A stretch of DNA of 64,000 bases from CAIVPM01 sp964477265. Lineage in GTDB: Bacteria > Bacteroidota > Bacteroidia > Chitinophagales > Chitinophagaceae. The notes beneath the pieces were generated by a model. That model ran no database searches, was not told the origin of the DNA, and saw only the letters and a list, made by a program, of their open reading frames with translations. Below, in pieces: positions 17,409-26,882 of this stretch. Position 1 is the first letter of the stretch. Each line of letters opens with the position of its first letter. The stretch covers positions 1-64,000 of the forward strand of contig CAYZDJ010000015.1 of the NCBI GenBank assembly GCA_964477265.1. Direction: 5' to 3'. The position numbers and the translations under genes were made by a program.

Positions 17409-19211
17409 TTACCGAAACGAATATACAACTCCAGCTACAATATTAAAACCTAAAACCTGATATTGATGCCAACGTTGATATTGATTATTGAATAAGTTGT
17501 TGAAATCTATATATACATTTAATTTATTTAAAACTTTATATTCAGCACCAATGTTCATATCAAATGTAGTATTGGTTTTATCTGTTTGAATGGTTTGCAC
17601 TTTGTAATAATTTCCATCATTAAAAAATAAGTCGCCTTTAACAAAAACATCTTTTAAAACTTTATATTTCACTGTAGCATTTAATTGTAAAGGAATAATT
17701 CCGTAAGCTTTTGGAAAAGAATCCTGACTTGTAAACTGAGTATAACTTAATGAAGTTAAAAAGCTAATTTTTTCTTTGTCTGTATAACTTAACTCTGCTG
17801 AAATTCTTACTGCATTTAACTTTGGTTCATATAAAGTTTTAAACGTTTGGGTGTTTAACAAAACATCATCATTTACAAATAAAGCTTGATTTACATATTT
17901 TAAAAATGATACTTGGCTGTTAAAACTTACATGTTTGCCAATGCCACCTTTTATGCCAATATATTGTTCTGTAACTTTTGTATTTTTAAAACTTGTTGGC
18001 TGTTCAATATATGGATTAAAGTAAGCCAAGTTTTTATAAGTGTTTTTATTAAAATAGCCCAACCATCCTGCAGTTAAAATAAATTTTTCGTTTGCCAGCT
18101 TGTAAAACGCATTAACATTTGGTAAAAATGCAAATTCACTGTTATTCCAACTTGGTTTTGCACCTACACTTATTGAAAATATTTTATTGTTAAATGCCAG
18201 TGTTGGTGAGATTGAAAAAATATTGTTTGTAAGCTTTAAGCTATCTTTTTTATAGCTCGAAATATCAGCATTTGCTGTTGCTGTAAAAGATAAGTTATCG
18301 TTAATGTTTTTTGTTACAGGAGCATTAAAGGCAATTGTGTTTTCTGTAGCTTTATTGTTATCAAAAAATAAGTTTACTGAAAGTTGTGGCTTGTAGCTAA
18401 TGCCAAAACTGGTTGGTAATTTATTTTGTAAAGTAGCTGCAACATCAATACTGTTAAAGGTTTGCTGCAAATCTTCTTTCTTAAAATTATAAATTGCACT
18501 TGTGCCATATTTATATTGAGAAGATAAATTATAACCAATAGAAGCAATTAATTCGTGATTGGCAATTGCACCAAAACTAGCACTTGCTTTAAAGGTTGCT
18601 TTAGTAAATTCCTGAAAAGCAATACTGCCTTTGCTGCTTACATAATTTGCATTAATACTTAATAAAGTTGTATTAGGATTTCCAAAAGATAAACCAGTTT
18701 CTAAATATGGTGTTGAGTAGTTGCCAAAGCCAGCTTTAACATACTGATGGTTTTGCCATTCAAAGCTTGAGTCTGCACTTAATGACAATGGTTTTATGGC
18801 AACAGGTTGGTAGCTAAAAAATAAATTTTGTGCAGGAATGTTATAATTTAACGTTAGTTTGGTTGTGTCTAATTCTGGTGTTGTTGCATTAAAATTAATT
18901 TTTGCGGCAGTGCGTAAATTGGGTTTAAAAGACGATGTAATGGTTACCACGCCTGGCTTTGAAGTATCCTTGCTTATTGCAGCATTGCCTCCACCAACTT
19001 GTGTTTCTTGTTGAATGTTGTTGTCATCTCCATTTCCATCATCATCTTTTTGTTTAGTTTTTTTAGAGCTTACTTTTTTATTTTTAGATGATTTTGTGGT
19101 TTGCGTTGTTGCAGCTTTCTTATTTTTTTTACTACCTTTTTTTTGTGCAAATGTTGCTGTACAAAAAAGGGTTAAAAAAGTAAAGAAAAATATTTTTAAT
19201 ATGTTGTTCAT
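17409..19211 (-). CDS. TonB-receptor-like outer-membrane beta-barrel protein
   Basis: A 600-residue protein with a signal peptide (MNNILKIFFFTFLTLFCTATFAQ), a Lys/Thr/Gln-rich basic segment to about residue 80, and a long run of amphipathic strands. The C terminus, LYIDFNNLFNNQYQRWHQY ending in VVYSFR, is typical of the last strands of TonB-dependent receptor barrels. No plug domain is seen, so it is not a standard transporter. It is the middle gene of the TPR-barrel-HU operon, 8 bases after the TPR gene. Confidence 0.8.
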   Translation of the reverse strand: MNNILKIFFFTFLTLFCTATFAQKKGSKKNKKAATTQTTKSSKNKKVSSKKTKQKDDDGNGDDNNIQQETQVGGGNAAISKDTSKPGVVTITSSFKPNLRTAAKINFNATTPELDTTKLTLNYNIPAQNLFFSYQPVAIKPLSLSADSSFEWQNHQYVKAGFGNYSTPYLETGLSFGNPNTTLLSINANYVSSKGSIAFQEFTKATFKASASFGAIANHELIASIGYNLSSQYKYGTSAIYNFKKEDLQQTFNSIDVAATLQNKLPTSFGISYKPQLSVNLFFDNNKATENTIAFNAPVTKNINDNLSFTATANADISSYKKDSLKLTNNIFSISPTLAFNNKIFSISVGAKPSWNNSEFAFLPNVNAFYKLANEKFILTAGWLGYFNKNTYKNLAYFNPYIEQPTSFKNTKVTEQYIGIKGGIGKHVSFNSQVSFLKYVNQALFVNDDVLLNTQTFKTLYEPKLNAVRISAELSYTDKEKISFLTSLSYTQFTSQDSFPKAYGIIPLQLNATVKYKVLKDVFVKGDLFFNDGNYYKVQTIQTDKTNTTFDMNIGAEYKVLNKLNVYIDFNNLFNNQYQRWHQYQVLGFNIVAGVVYSFR

Positions 19212-19219
19212 ATAATTAT

Positions 19220-22200
19220 CTAATTCGTTTCAACCTTGTTTACTTTATCTTTTTCAGCAATTACTATTGCTAATTTTTGTTGTGCTTCAGCTTTCAAATC
19301 AGCTATGGTAGCGTGTTCTGCAATGCTTTTGAAAGTAGCTTCTGCATTAAAATAATCCTTTTGCTTAAAATAAATATCGCCAAGCAAAATGTAGTTTTTG
19401 GTTAACCAATATTCATAGCTGCCAAATTTTTTAATGGCATCAAAAGCTGTTTTTTCGGCATCTGCAAATTTGTTTTGCAAGTATTGTATTTCTGCAATCC
19501 TATAATTGGCCTCAGCACTAAATTCATTTTTTGCAATGCTTAATGCCTGCTTGTACGAAGCAATTGCATCATCATATTTTTCTTGTTGCTGGCTGGCTTT
19601 TGCAATAATTAAAGTTGCCATCATTTTATCATCAACAGCAATTGCTTTTTCTGCCAAAAGCTCTTTGGCATTGGTTTGTGCATCTGCCCAAAGTTGTTGT
19701 TTATATTGGCAACGCAACAAGCCACGCATTGCTTCAAGCCTGTTCTCTTGCTGTGTTGCAATAGTTTTTGTTTGTGTAAAATATTGTTGTGCCTTTGGCA
19801 AATCTTGTTTGTCAAAATAGTAAATACGTGCAGCCTGCAAAGCACTTCTCTCTGCATACTTATTTGGTGCTTTACTTGCAAGCAATTCGTAATAAGGCAA
19901 TGCAGCTAATTTGTTTTTATTGTCAATATTTATTTCAGCTAAAATGTAATTTGCCTGCAAATAATTTTTGCCATCAGGAAATTTATACAAATAGTTTTTA
20001 TATCCTTTTGCAGCAGCAGCTGTATCATTTACCTGAAACCTTAATTGAGCAGAACGATAAGTTAAACTATCTTCTTCACTATAAGAAATTAGTTTACCGT
20101 TTTGTTTCATAAAATTAATAAACTCTTCTGGGCGTTGGGTTTCAACAAAAATATTTCTGATGTATTCTATACTTTCATCAGCCTCTTGCGAGTTGGGATA
20201 TTGCTTTGATAGATAGCTGAAATGTCTTAATGCCTCTTCATTTTTATCTAAATTAAAATTGCTTACACCCAACTTTAAATATGCTTGTGGATAGAACAGG
20301 CTTGCAGCATTGTTTTTAACTAAATCCTGCAAGGTATTTATGGCATCATTATATTGCTCAGCAGCAATATAAGTGTTGGCAATTTCCATAAAAGTTTCTC
20401 CAGCTAAACTTGAGTTTGGATATTGTTTTGGCAAGCTTAATAATAAATTAATTTTTTCAGTGTTTTTGCCCAAAGCCCCTGCTATCACAGCTTTTTGGTA
20501 CAATGCATAATCGGCAGACTTTAAATTTTGATTGATAACATTATCATACATTTTTTGTGCAGTGGCAAATTGTTTATTCATAAAATAACAATCGGCACTA
20601 CGCAAATACGCATCTTGTTCAATGTTGGTAGATGATGTATAAGCCTGTTTTGTAATGTGTTCAAAATTTGATAAGGCAGCGTTATAATTTTCTTTTTTCA
20701 AGTAACAATAGCCCAAATTATATTTTGCATTTGTAGCATTTACCTCGCCATTGGTTTGTGTATTTTGCAAATAATTTTTGTAGTAAGTTATAGCATTATC
20801 AATGTTTCCATTGCGATAGGCAATTTCTCCTTTCCAAAAATTGGCAAGCTGAATTTGTTGTGTGTTGTATGGTGCGTTAAGTAAAATAGCTAATAATGAG
20901 TCTGCATTATCAAGTCTTCTTTCATTTACCAACTCAACAGCACGTGCATATAAAATTTTAGGATAAACCTTTTTTACAGTTTCAGTTTTTTCAATGTTAT
21001 CAAACATGTCAAGGGCGTCTTTATAATTGCTTGTATTTGCCAAAGCAACAAACATTAATTCCTTTGCCTCTTTAATGTATGCACTCTTAGGATACTCGCC
21101 AATAAAGGTTTGTAGCTCTTTTATAGCAATGTCAACATAGCCCAATTCTTCGCTTAATTTAGCATAGTTAAATGCACTAACTTCTTTTTGAATTTTGTGG
21201 CTACTATTACTAGCACAAAATAAAAATGCATTTCTTGCATTAGCTTTTTGGTTTGTTTTTAAATATGCATCAGCCAATAAATACATACTGTTTTGTGCCA
21301 ACGAATCTTCTTTGCCACCAAGCTGTTTAAAACCTTCAATACATTTATTCCAATTTTTTGCACTATAATAGCTAAACGCTAATTGATACAAATCTTCACG
21401 CCTTACTTTTTCACTTTTGTTTACATAATATTCAAGATAAGGAAGGGCTTTAGCATATTCTTTTTTGTCGAAATACAAATGCCCTGTTAGTTGCTTTAAT
21501 TCTAAATCATACATTTGTGCAATGCCTTTGTTTAAAGCATCTTCAGCATAGTTGAGTGCCTTGTCTCTATCACCCATAAAGTAATAAATTTCTGCAATGT
21601 AGAATGGAACTACATTTTGATAAACCTGATCTTTTTCTGCAATTAAAAAAGCTGTCAAGGCATCTTTATATTGCTTATCATAAAAGCTTAAAAAGCCATA
21701 GTAATAATTTGCATCAATGTAATTTGCATCGTTAGGAATTTGGCGAATTAAATTGAATAAAGGCTTGCTTTCTTTAAATTGTTGCAATGCAAAATGCGAG
21801 TAAGCTTTATGGAATTTAAGTGTGGCAATCTCAGCATTGGTAAGGTTTTCAATGCCTGGCTTTGCAAAAATATCAATTGCTTGCTGGTATTTTTTTTGCC
21901 TGAAATAAAACTCGCCAAGCTGATAATACAACATTTGGTTACGTGATTCATTTACTTCTGTAGCCAAAAATTTTTTTGCCTTTGCTTCAGCAGTTTCATC
22001 ATCTAAAATCAATGCAGTTGCTATGCAGTAATAAGCAACTTCGTTTGATAAATGCTTTGGAAAATTAGTTTCTGTTTGTGCTGCTGCATTAAGTTCTTTA
22101 AAAGTGTTGTATGCCAGGCTGTATAGGCCTTTTATGTAAAATTCCTTTGCTTGCTTAAAGGCAGCATCTGGGTCGTTATATATTTTAGTTGATTGGGCCT

Positions 22201-22258
22201 TGGCATTTAGAAAGCCAAATGCAAACGCAACAAAAAGTATTTTTTTGAAACAATTCAT
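19220..22258 (-). CDS. Large secreted tetratricopeptide-repeat protein
   Basis: A 1012-residue protein with a signal peptide (MNCFKKILFVAFAFGFLNAKA) followed by about 25 TPR or TPR-like helical pairs, for example KYQQAIDIFAKPGIENLTNAE, KYNLGYCYLKKENYNAALSNF and EYAKALPYLEYYV. The whole protein seems to be an alpha-solenoid. It is likely periplasmic or outer-membrane-associated, acting as a scaffold, possibly with the barrel protein encoded just downstream. No enzymatic motif is seen. Confidence 0.88.
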   Translation of the reverse strand: MNCFKKILFVAFAFGFLNAKAQSTKIYNDPDAAFKQAKEFYIKGLYSLAYNTFKELNAAAQTETNFPKHLSNEVAYYCIATALILDDETAEAKAKKFLATEVNESRNQMLYYQLGEFYFRQKKYQQAIDIFAKPGIENLTNAEIATLKFHKAYSHFALQQFKESKPLFNLIRQIPNDANYIDANYYYGFLSFYDKQYKDALTAFLIAEKDQVYQNVVPFYIAEIYYFMGDRDKALNYAEDALNKGIAQMYDLELKQLTGHLYFDKKEYAKALPYLEYYVNKSEKVRREDLYQLAFSYYSAKNWNKCIEGFKQLGGKEDSLAQNSMYLLADAYLKTNQKANARNAFLFCASNSSHKIQKEVSAFNYAKLSEELGYVDIAIKELQTFIGEYPKSAYIKEAKELMFVALANTSNYKDALDMFDNIEKTETVKKVYPKILYARAVELVNERRLDNADSLLAILLNAPYNTQQIQLANFWKGEIAYRNGNIDNAITYYKNYLQNTQTNGEVNATNAKYNLGYCYLKKENYNAALSNFEHITKQAYTSSTNIEQDAYLRSADCYFMNKQFATAQKMYDNVINQNLKSADYALYQKAVIAGALGKNTEKINLLLSLPKQYPNSSLAGETFMEIANTYIAAEQYNDAINTLQDLVKNNAASLFYPQAYLKLGVSNFNLDKNEEALRHFSYLSKQYPNSQEADESIEYIRNIFVETQRPEEFINFMKQNGKLISYSEEDSLTYRSAQLRFQVNDTAAAAKGYKNYLYKFPDGKNYLQANYILAEINIDNKNKLAALPYYELLASKAPNKYAERSALQAARIYYFDKQDLPKAQQYFTQTKTIATQQENRLEAMRGLLRCQYKQQLWADAQTNAKELLAEKAIAVDDKMMATLIIAKASQQQEKYDDAIASYKQALSIAKNEFSAEANYRIAEIQYLQNKFADAEKTAFDAIKKFGSYEYWLTKNYILLGDIYFKQKDYFNAEATFKSIAEHATIADLKAEAQQKLAIVIAEKDKVNKVETN

Positions 22259-22384
22259 AAGTAATAATCACTACAAATATTTTAAATTGTTTCTTAATAA
22301 AATGTTAATGTTTATAAACTGAATAAAAAGTAGCAGTTGTATTTATAAATGCAGAATTGTGGATAAGCAATTTTCATAAAAAAA

Positions 22385-22410
22385 GCTGCGATGCCATTTG
22401 GCATCGCAGC
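22385..22410 (-). terminator. Strong hairpin terminator after the S8 protease gene
   Basis: A perfect 11-base stem (GCTGCGATGCC with GGCATCGCAGC, loop ATTT) is flanked by A- and T-runs on both sides. It lies 22 bases past the stop of the protease gene and before the TPR gene, and can work in either direction. Confidence 0.9.
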
Positions 22411-22432
22411 TTTTTTTATTTTTCTTTAAAGA

Positions 22433-25400
22433 TTATTTTATTATGCTAACAAGTTGTTTAAACAAGATAGTATTATTTTTTGCATCAATAACATTTACAA
22501 AATAATTTCCATTTGCTAAAGCCGAAGTTGATAATTTATAATTCTCACCTATTGCAGCATTGATAATGGTTTTAGTTAAAACTTCTACACCTGTTTCGTT
22601 AAATACTTTTATTGAAATATTTGTATTTGAGTTTAAATTATTAACCAATAAACCAATAAATGAACTGGCTGGATTTGGATTAATTGTAAAGCTTTCATTA
22701 ACCCATTGATTAATTCTTACAGTCTGAATATTGCTGTACAATGTTTTTCCAGCCTCAACCATTTTAAGCCTGTAATATAATGTAGTATTAGCTTTCAGGT
22801 TATTATCAGTTAATTGATATTGATGTTCTGAAGGTGTGTTTGTTGGTTTCAATTGTCCAACCACTTCAGTTGTTTCAAAGTTTGGTGTTGTAGATTTTTC
22901 AACAATATAGTTTAGCATGTTCTCCTCGCTTGCTACTTTCCAGATTAAATTAACTGCGTTGTTTTTTAAGTTAGCATTAAATGAAATTAACTTAACTGCA
23001 AGTGGGCACTCTACTGTTGAATTATTAGTATGCGATATAGCATTTGACAGTCTGCCACTTGCACCTTTAACACCTAATTTAGCTCTAACAGCATACCAAT
23101 GCGGTAAGCCATTATTTTGGTTTTCAAGGCTAATATTAGTTGTAGTTGTTGTTCCTACAAGTTGCATATATTTTTCTTCTAACCTAAACACATCGTACGA
23201 TGTAGCACTAGCTGCAGCTGTCCACGAAATTTTTGTGGTTGTTTTGCATGGGTCAGTAAAAGTAATACCGCTAGGAACCCTTAAAATAACAAAGTTAGTG
23301 TCGCTTACATCAGAAGCAGTACCACGAATAACTTTTACCAATGCTTGTGCAGTTGCAGCAGTAGAAGGAACAGTCCAATCATAGTATCTGCGTGAAGGAG
23401 ATACATTTGAAGATAAAGTAGTCCAGTTTGTGCCATTATTTAATGAATACTGAACTGTAAAAGGAGAGGTTCCTGTAGAAGCATCCCACCTAATTCTTTG
23501 CACTTCAGCAGGAGCCAGTGTTTCGCCACCAATTGGGTGTGTTACTACAATTTCATTGATAAATGTGTATTCATAAACAACATAATATTTTTGCGGACCA
23601 GTTGGTATTTTTTTGCCTAAAACACTTAAAGTGTAGTTGCCAGCAGCTGGGGTATTAAGTTGAATTTGCTCCATATTATTTACAGAATCAATGCCAGCAA
23701 CTGCAGGAGTGGCACATGTAGAAGCATCTATGCCAGTACTTAAGTCTATTACCCAAGGAAAATATTCAGTAGCATCGCCTGAGATTAATTTTGCATCTAT
23801 GTTATTTACCAAACTTTTTGCAGCACCAGCAGTAGCTTCCTTGTCTGCCCAATAAATCATAATTTTTGCAGTAGCCACATTGCTTGGTATTGCAATAGTG
23901 TGCGAATTAGTTAAACCTGTAGTTACGCTACCACTTAAATGTCTTGCTTCGTCAACAGCGTTAACAGCTTTTCTAATATTTATTCTGCCATATCCATAAA
24001 TAAAATCTGGTCCTTCATTACCTAAATCATCAGAGGTGTTCATTAAAATAGCTTTCATTAAACTTCCTTCAGGCTCTGCATTATTTTTTACTCTATAAGC
24101 CTGCATTAATACTGCAACATTTCCAGATACAGCAGGGCATGCCATAGAAGTTCCATCCATTAATGTAAAGGTATTATTAGGTTGAGTTGAGTTTACAGAT
24201 GTGCCAACAGAAACAACTTCTGGTTTAATTCGTCCATCGTTTAATGGGCCACGGCTGCTTGATGAATTAATTACATCACCTTTATCTAGATTTCCTACAG
24301 TAATTACATTTTTACCAGCTTTATAGCCACCTGTAATTGATTTATAACCTGGCCCTGCAAGAATACCTGGACAATCAGTCGTATTATCTGCTCCTGAATT
24401 TCCTGAGCTATGTACATACATAATATTTGGATAGCTTCTCATTAATATATCACTGCTTCGTGCATTAGAATTATAGCTTGTATTACAACCTTGTCCTAAA
24501 GAATGAGATACCACTCTTATTGAATCAGTAGTATAAATAGAAGGGAAAAGAGTGAAAGGCTCATAATAATCATATACACGTAAATTAGCACCACGTGCCT
24601 GCCCCCTTACTGTTGGGTTTAAATTGCCAGCACCACCAACAATACCAGTACAATGATCAGAATGCCATACAGATGGAGTTCCACTGCCACTGGTGTTAGA
24701 TAGTAATCTTCCTGTAAAATCTATATGTGTTCCTGCCATTGGACCATCACCAACAGCAACGTTTATACCTGAGCCATCTAATTTTTTCCCATTAACCCAA
24801 TTGTCTGAAGTTTGAACAGCAGTAATTCTATGATTAGAAATGCCTTGATAATCTTCTAAAACTGCAGGTGCACCAATTGGTTCAATGTATTGCACTAAAG
24901 GATTTGTAGCAATTTTTTGAATTTCATCTATAGTTGCACTTAAGCTTACAACTCCATCAAAGTTGTTATTGATGCTTGTAAATTGAGATATTGCATTTAA
25001 TGAATTAATAAAATAAGTTTTTGAAACGCAGTTAGTAAAACTCACATCAACCTTTAACTTATCGTTTTCCACAGCCCATGCAATTTTATTTGGTGTAAAC
25101 AATAATGCATCAATTTTATATGCTGCCATTGGCTTGCATACAGCATAAACACCATATTGCTTTAATTGATTGAAATTATAGTTTACAGGGAAAGATGTTA
25201 TAAAAGTGTTGTCAGGTAAATAGTCATACAACACTACACCGGTTTGCTGCAATTTATCCTTTACATCATCTGTTGGGAAAGTTCCAAACTGTAACCATAA
25301 AAAATAATGACTGTCAAATACACAATCTGCAAAATAAGCAGCGTCATTATTTGGATTTTTTTCAGGGCTGGTATTTACAATATTTCCACTGCGTAAATAC

Positions 25401-25468
25401 ACAAGCGATTGGCTTTGGGCATTAACACTGTAAACCAAAATAAAGAATAAAAGCAAGGTACGTTTCAT
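22433..25468 (-). CDS. Secreted S8 (subtilisin-like) serine peptidase with T9SS sorting domain
   Basis: A 1011-residue protein with a signal peptide (MKRTLLLFFILVYSVNA). The subtilisin domain has the catalytic Asp in VAVGDGPMAG (about 241), His in WHSDHCTGIVGG (about 272), the oxyanion Asn in HSSGNSG (about 357) and Ser in DGTSMACPAVSG (about 441). A proprotein-convertase-like P domain and fibronectin-like segments follow. The final 80 residues (SFTINPNPASSF, GNYFVNVIDAKNNTILFKQL) are a T9SS type A sorting signal, so the enzyme is exported to the cell surface or medium. Confidence 0.93.
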   Translation of the reverse strand: MKRTLLLFFILVYSVNAQSQSLVYLRSGNIVNTSPEKNPNNDAAYFADCVFDSHYFLWLQFGTFPTDDVKDKLQQTGVVLYDYLPDNTFITSFPVNYNFNQLKQYGVYAVCKPMAAYKIDALLFTPNKIAWAVENDKLKVDVSFTNCVSKTYFINSLNAISQFTSINNNFDGVVSLSATIDEIQKIATNPLVQYIEPIGAPAVLEDYQGISNHRITAVQTSDNWVNGKKLDGSGINVAVGDGPMAGTHIDFTGRLLSNTSGSGTPSVWHSDHCTGIVGGAGNLNPTVRGQARGANLRVYDYYEPFTLFPSIYTTDSIRVVSHSLGQGCNTSYNSNARSSDILMRSYPNIMYVHSSGNSGADNTTDCPGILAGPGYKSITGGYKAGKNVITVGNLDKGDVINSSSSRGPLNDGRIKPEVVSVGTSVNSTQPNNTFTLMDGTSMACPAVSGNVAVLMQAYRVKNNAEPEGSLMKAILMNTSDDLGNEGPDFIYGYGRINIRKAVNAVDEARHLSGSVTTGLTNSHTIAIPSNVATAKIMIYWADKEATAGAAKSLVNNIDAKLISGDATEYFPWVIDLSTGIDASTCATPAVAGIDSVNNMEQIQLNTPAAGNYTLSVLGKKIPTGPQKYYVVYEYTFINEIVVTHPIGGETLAPAEVQRIRWDASTGTSPFTVQYSLNNGTNWTTLSSNVSPSRRYYDWTVPSTAATAQALVKVIRGTASDVSDTNFVILRVPSGITFTDPCKTTTKISWTAAASATSYDVFRLEEKYMQLVGTTTTTNISLENQNNGLPHWYAVRAKLGVKGASGRLSNAISHTNNSTVECPLAVKLISFNANLKNNAVNLIWKVASEENMLNYIVEKSTTPNFETTEVVGQLKPTNTPSEHQYQLTDNNLKANTTLYYRLKMVEAGKTLYSNIQTVRINQWVNESFTINPNPASSFIGLLVNNLNSNTNISIKVFNETGVEVLTKTIINAAIGENYKLSTSALANGNYFVNVIDAKNNTILFKQLVSIIK

Positions 25469-25567
25469 ATTAAAAACTTTTTATAGGGGCTAAAGTTAAA
25501 TAAAATATTTAATTATCATAAATTTTAAGGATATATAAGCAAAAGGAAAGAAAAACTTGTTGTATCC

Positions 25568-26764
25568 TTAAAGGACACTCTTTACTACTTCAACAATCTT
25601 ATTTGCTTTGGCTTCAAGTTGCTCATCAGTCCACAAAAGGCTTATTGCAGTAGAAATGCAACAGCTTATTACAGCATCGCTTGCAGCAAAATCTTGTGTC
25701 TCTAATTTTAACAATCCCTGTTGTTGTTCGTTGCTTAATCTATACAAGCTTGTGGCTGACTTTAAATGATTCCATTTCTTTATATAGTGCCAATTATTAT
25801 CATACCAATAAAAATTGCCAGCCAAAATTCCCTGTTCTTTCATTGCTGCAACAAATTTTCTGGTAACATCTTCGCTTGGCAAAAACCAGCTTAAAAAAGT
25901 GCAACTGTCTTCTCCACCCTCAGGTATTCTTCTAAAACTTATTTCAGGAACTGCTGATAGTATTGCTTTTAACTTGCTGTGGTTTCTTTTTTGTATGCTA
26001 AGAAATGTATCTAACTTTTTTATTTGTGCCAACCCAACTGCTGCATGCAATTCACTTATCCTGAAATTATATCCAATAAAAGGATGTAAGTCGGCACCTC
26101 TGTCAACTCCTTTATGGTCGTGTCCATGGTCAGTAAATCCATCACATTTTGTAAAAATGTTTTCATCATTTGTCATTACAACACCACCTTCGGCACAGGT
26201 AATTGTTTTTACAAAGTCAAAACTAAAAGTACCAGCATGTCCAATAGTTCCAACACATTTTCCTTTATAAGTTGCACCAATGCTTTGGCAAGCATCTTCA
26301 AGCAAAATCAAATTATGGTCATCACAAATTTGCTTTAGTTCATCAAGTTGTGCCATACTGCCACACATGTGCACAGGCATCACACATTTTGTTTTTTCAG
26401 TAATAGCGTTTTTTACAGCCTCAGGGTTTAATGTTAATGTGTCATCTACATCAACCAAAACAGGTATTGCACCTATACTTAACACAGCTTCAAAGCTTGC
26501 CACAAACGTAAAGGATGGCATAATGATTTCATCTCCATAACCTATGCCCAAAGCAGCCATAGCAGTTGTTAATGCTGCTGTTCCACTACTTGTAAGATGT
26601 GCATGTTGGCTACCAAATGTTTTGCATATTTCCTTTTCCAGCTCAAGCGATTTCCATATTCCCTGGCGTTGTGCATCAAAGCCATAACGCATCATAATTC
26701 CTGTGTTCAACACATCATTCACTTCTTTCCTTTCTTCTGCACCAAAAAATTCAAATCCTGGCAT
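25568..26764 (-). CDS. DegT/DnrJ/EryC1/StrS aminotransferase, KdnA-like
   Basis: A 398-residue PLP-dependent aminotransferase. SSGTAALTTAMAALGIGYGDE, EDACQSIGATYKG and SFDFVKTITCAEGG mark the family; the Lys of FVKT is the PLP Lys. MPGFEFFGAEERKEV, SDHGHDH-like (here FTDHGHDHKGVDRGA) and YWYDNNWHYIKKW match the Shewanella enzyme KdnA as I recall it. KdnA makes 8-amino-3,8-dideoxy-octulosonate for the lipopolysaccharide core. Its partner KdnB (an alcohol dehydrogenase) is not in the window. Confidence 0.82.
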   Translation of the reverse strand: MPGFEFFGAEERKEVNDVLNTGIMMRYGFDAQRQGIWKSLELEKEICKTFGSQHAHLTSSGTAALTTAMAALGIGYGDEIIMPSFTFVASFEAVLSIGAIPVLVDVDDTLTLNPEAVKNAITEKTKCVMPVHMCGSMAQLDELKQICDDHNLILLEDACQSIGATYKGKCVGTIGHAGTFSFDFVKTITCAEGGVVMTNDENIFTKCDGFTDHGHDHKGVDRGADLHPFIGYNFRISELHAAVGLAQIKKLDTFLSIQKRNHSKLKAILSAVPEISFRRIPEGGEDSCTFLSWFLPSEDVTRKFVAAMKEQGILAGNFYWYDNNWHYIKKWNHLKSATSLYRLSNEQQQGLLKLETQDFAASDAVISCCISTAISLLWTDEQLEAKANKIVEVVKSVL

Positions 26765-26859
26765 ATTATATTTTTAGGCAGCGAAATTAGAGAAATTGGC
26801 TGTACAATTTATTGTAGTTATTTCTATACCTTCTTTATTGCTTAAGCTTCAATATTGCC

Positions 26860-26882
26860 AAACCTGATGTGTTGGCTGCTGT
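26860..26882. repeat. Degraded copy F of the cassette repeat
   Basis: The stretch GGCTGCTGTCTATTTT next to the stop codon of the BNR gene resembles GGCTGCTGTATTTTGTAGC of repeat copy B at 30951-31070. It is short and could be coincidental. Confidence 0.35.

Noticed and set aside
22917..23384. 155-codon plus-strand open frame inside the S8 protease gene
   Set aside because: It is antisense to a well-supported coding region and has no family features.
26280..26540. Plus-strand frames inside the KdnA-like gene
   Set aside because: Shadow frames of a strongly supported minus-strand gene.
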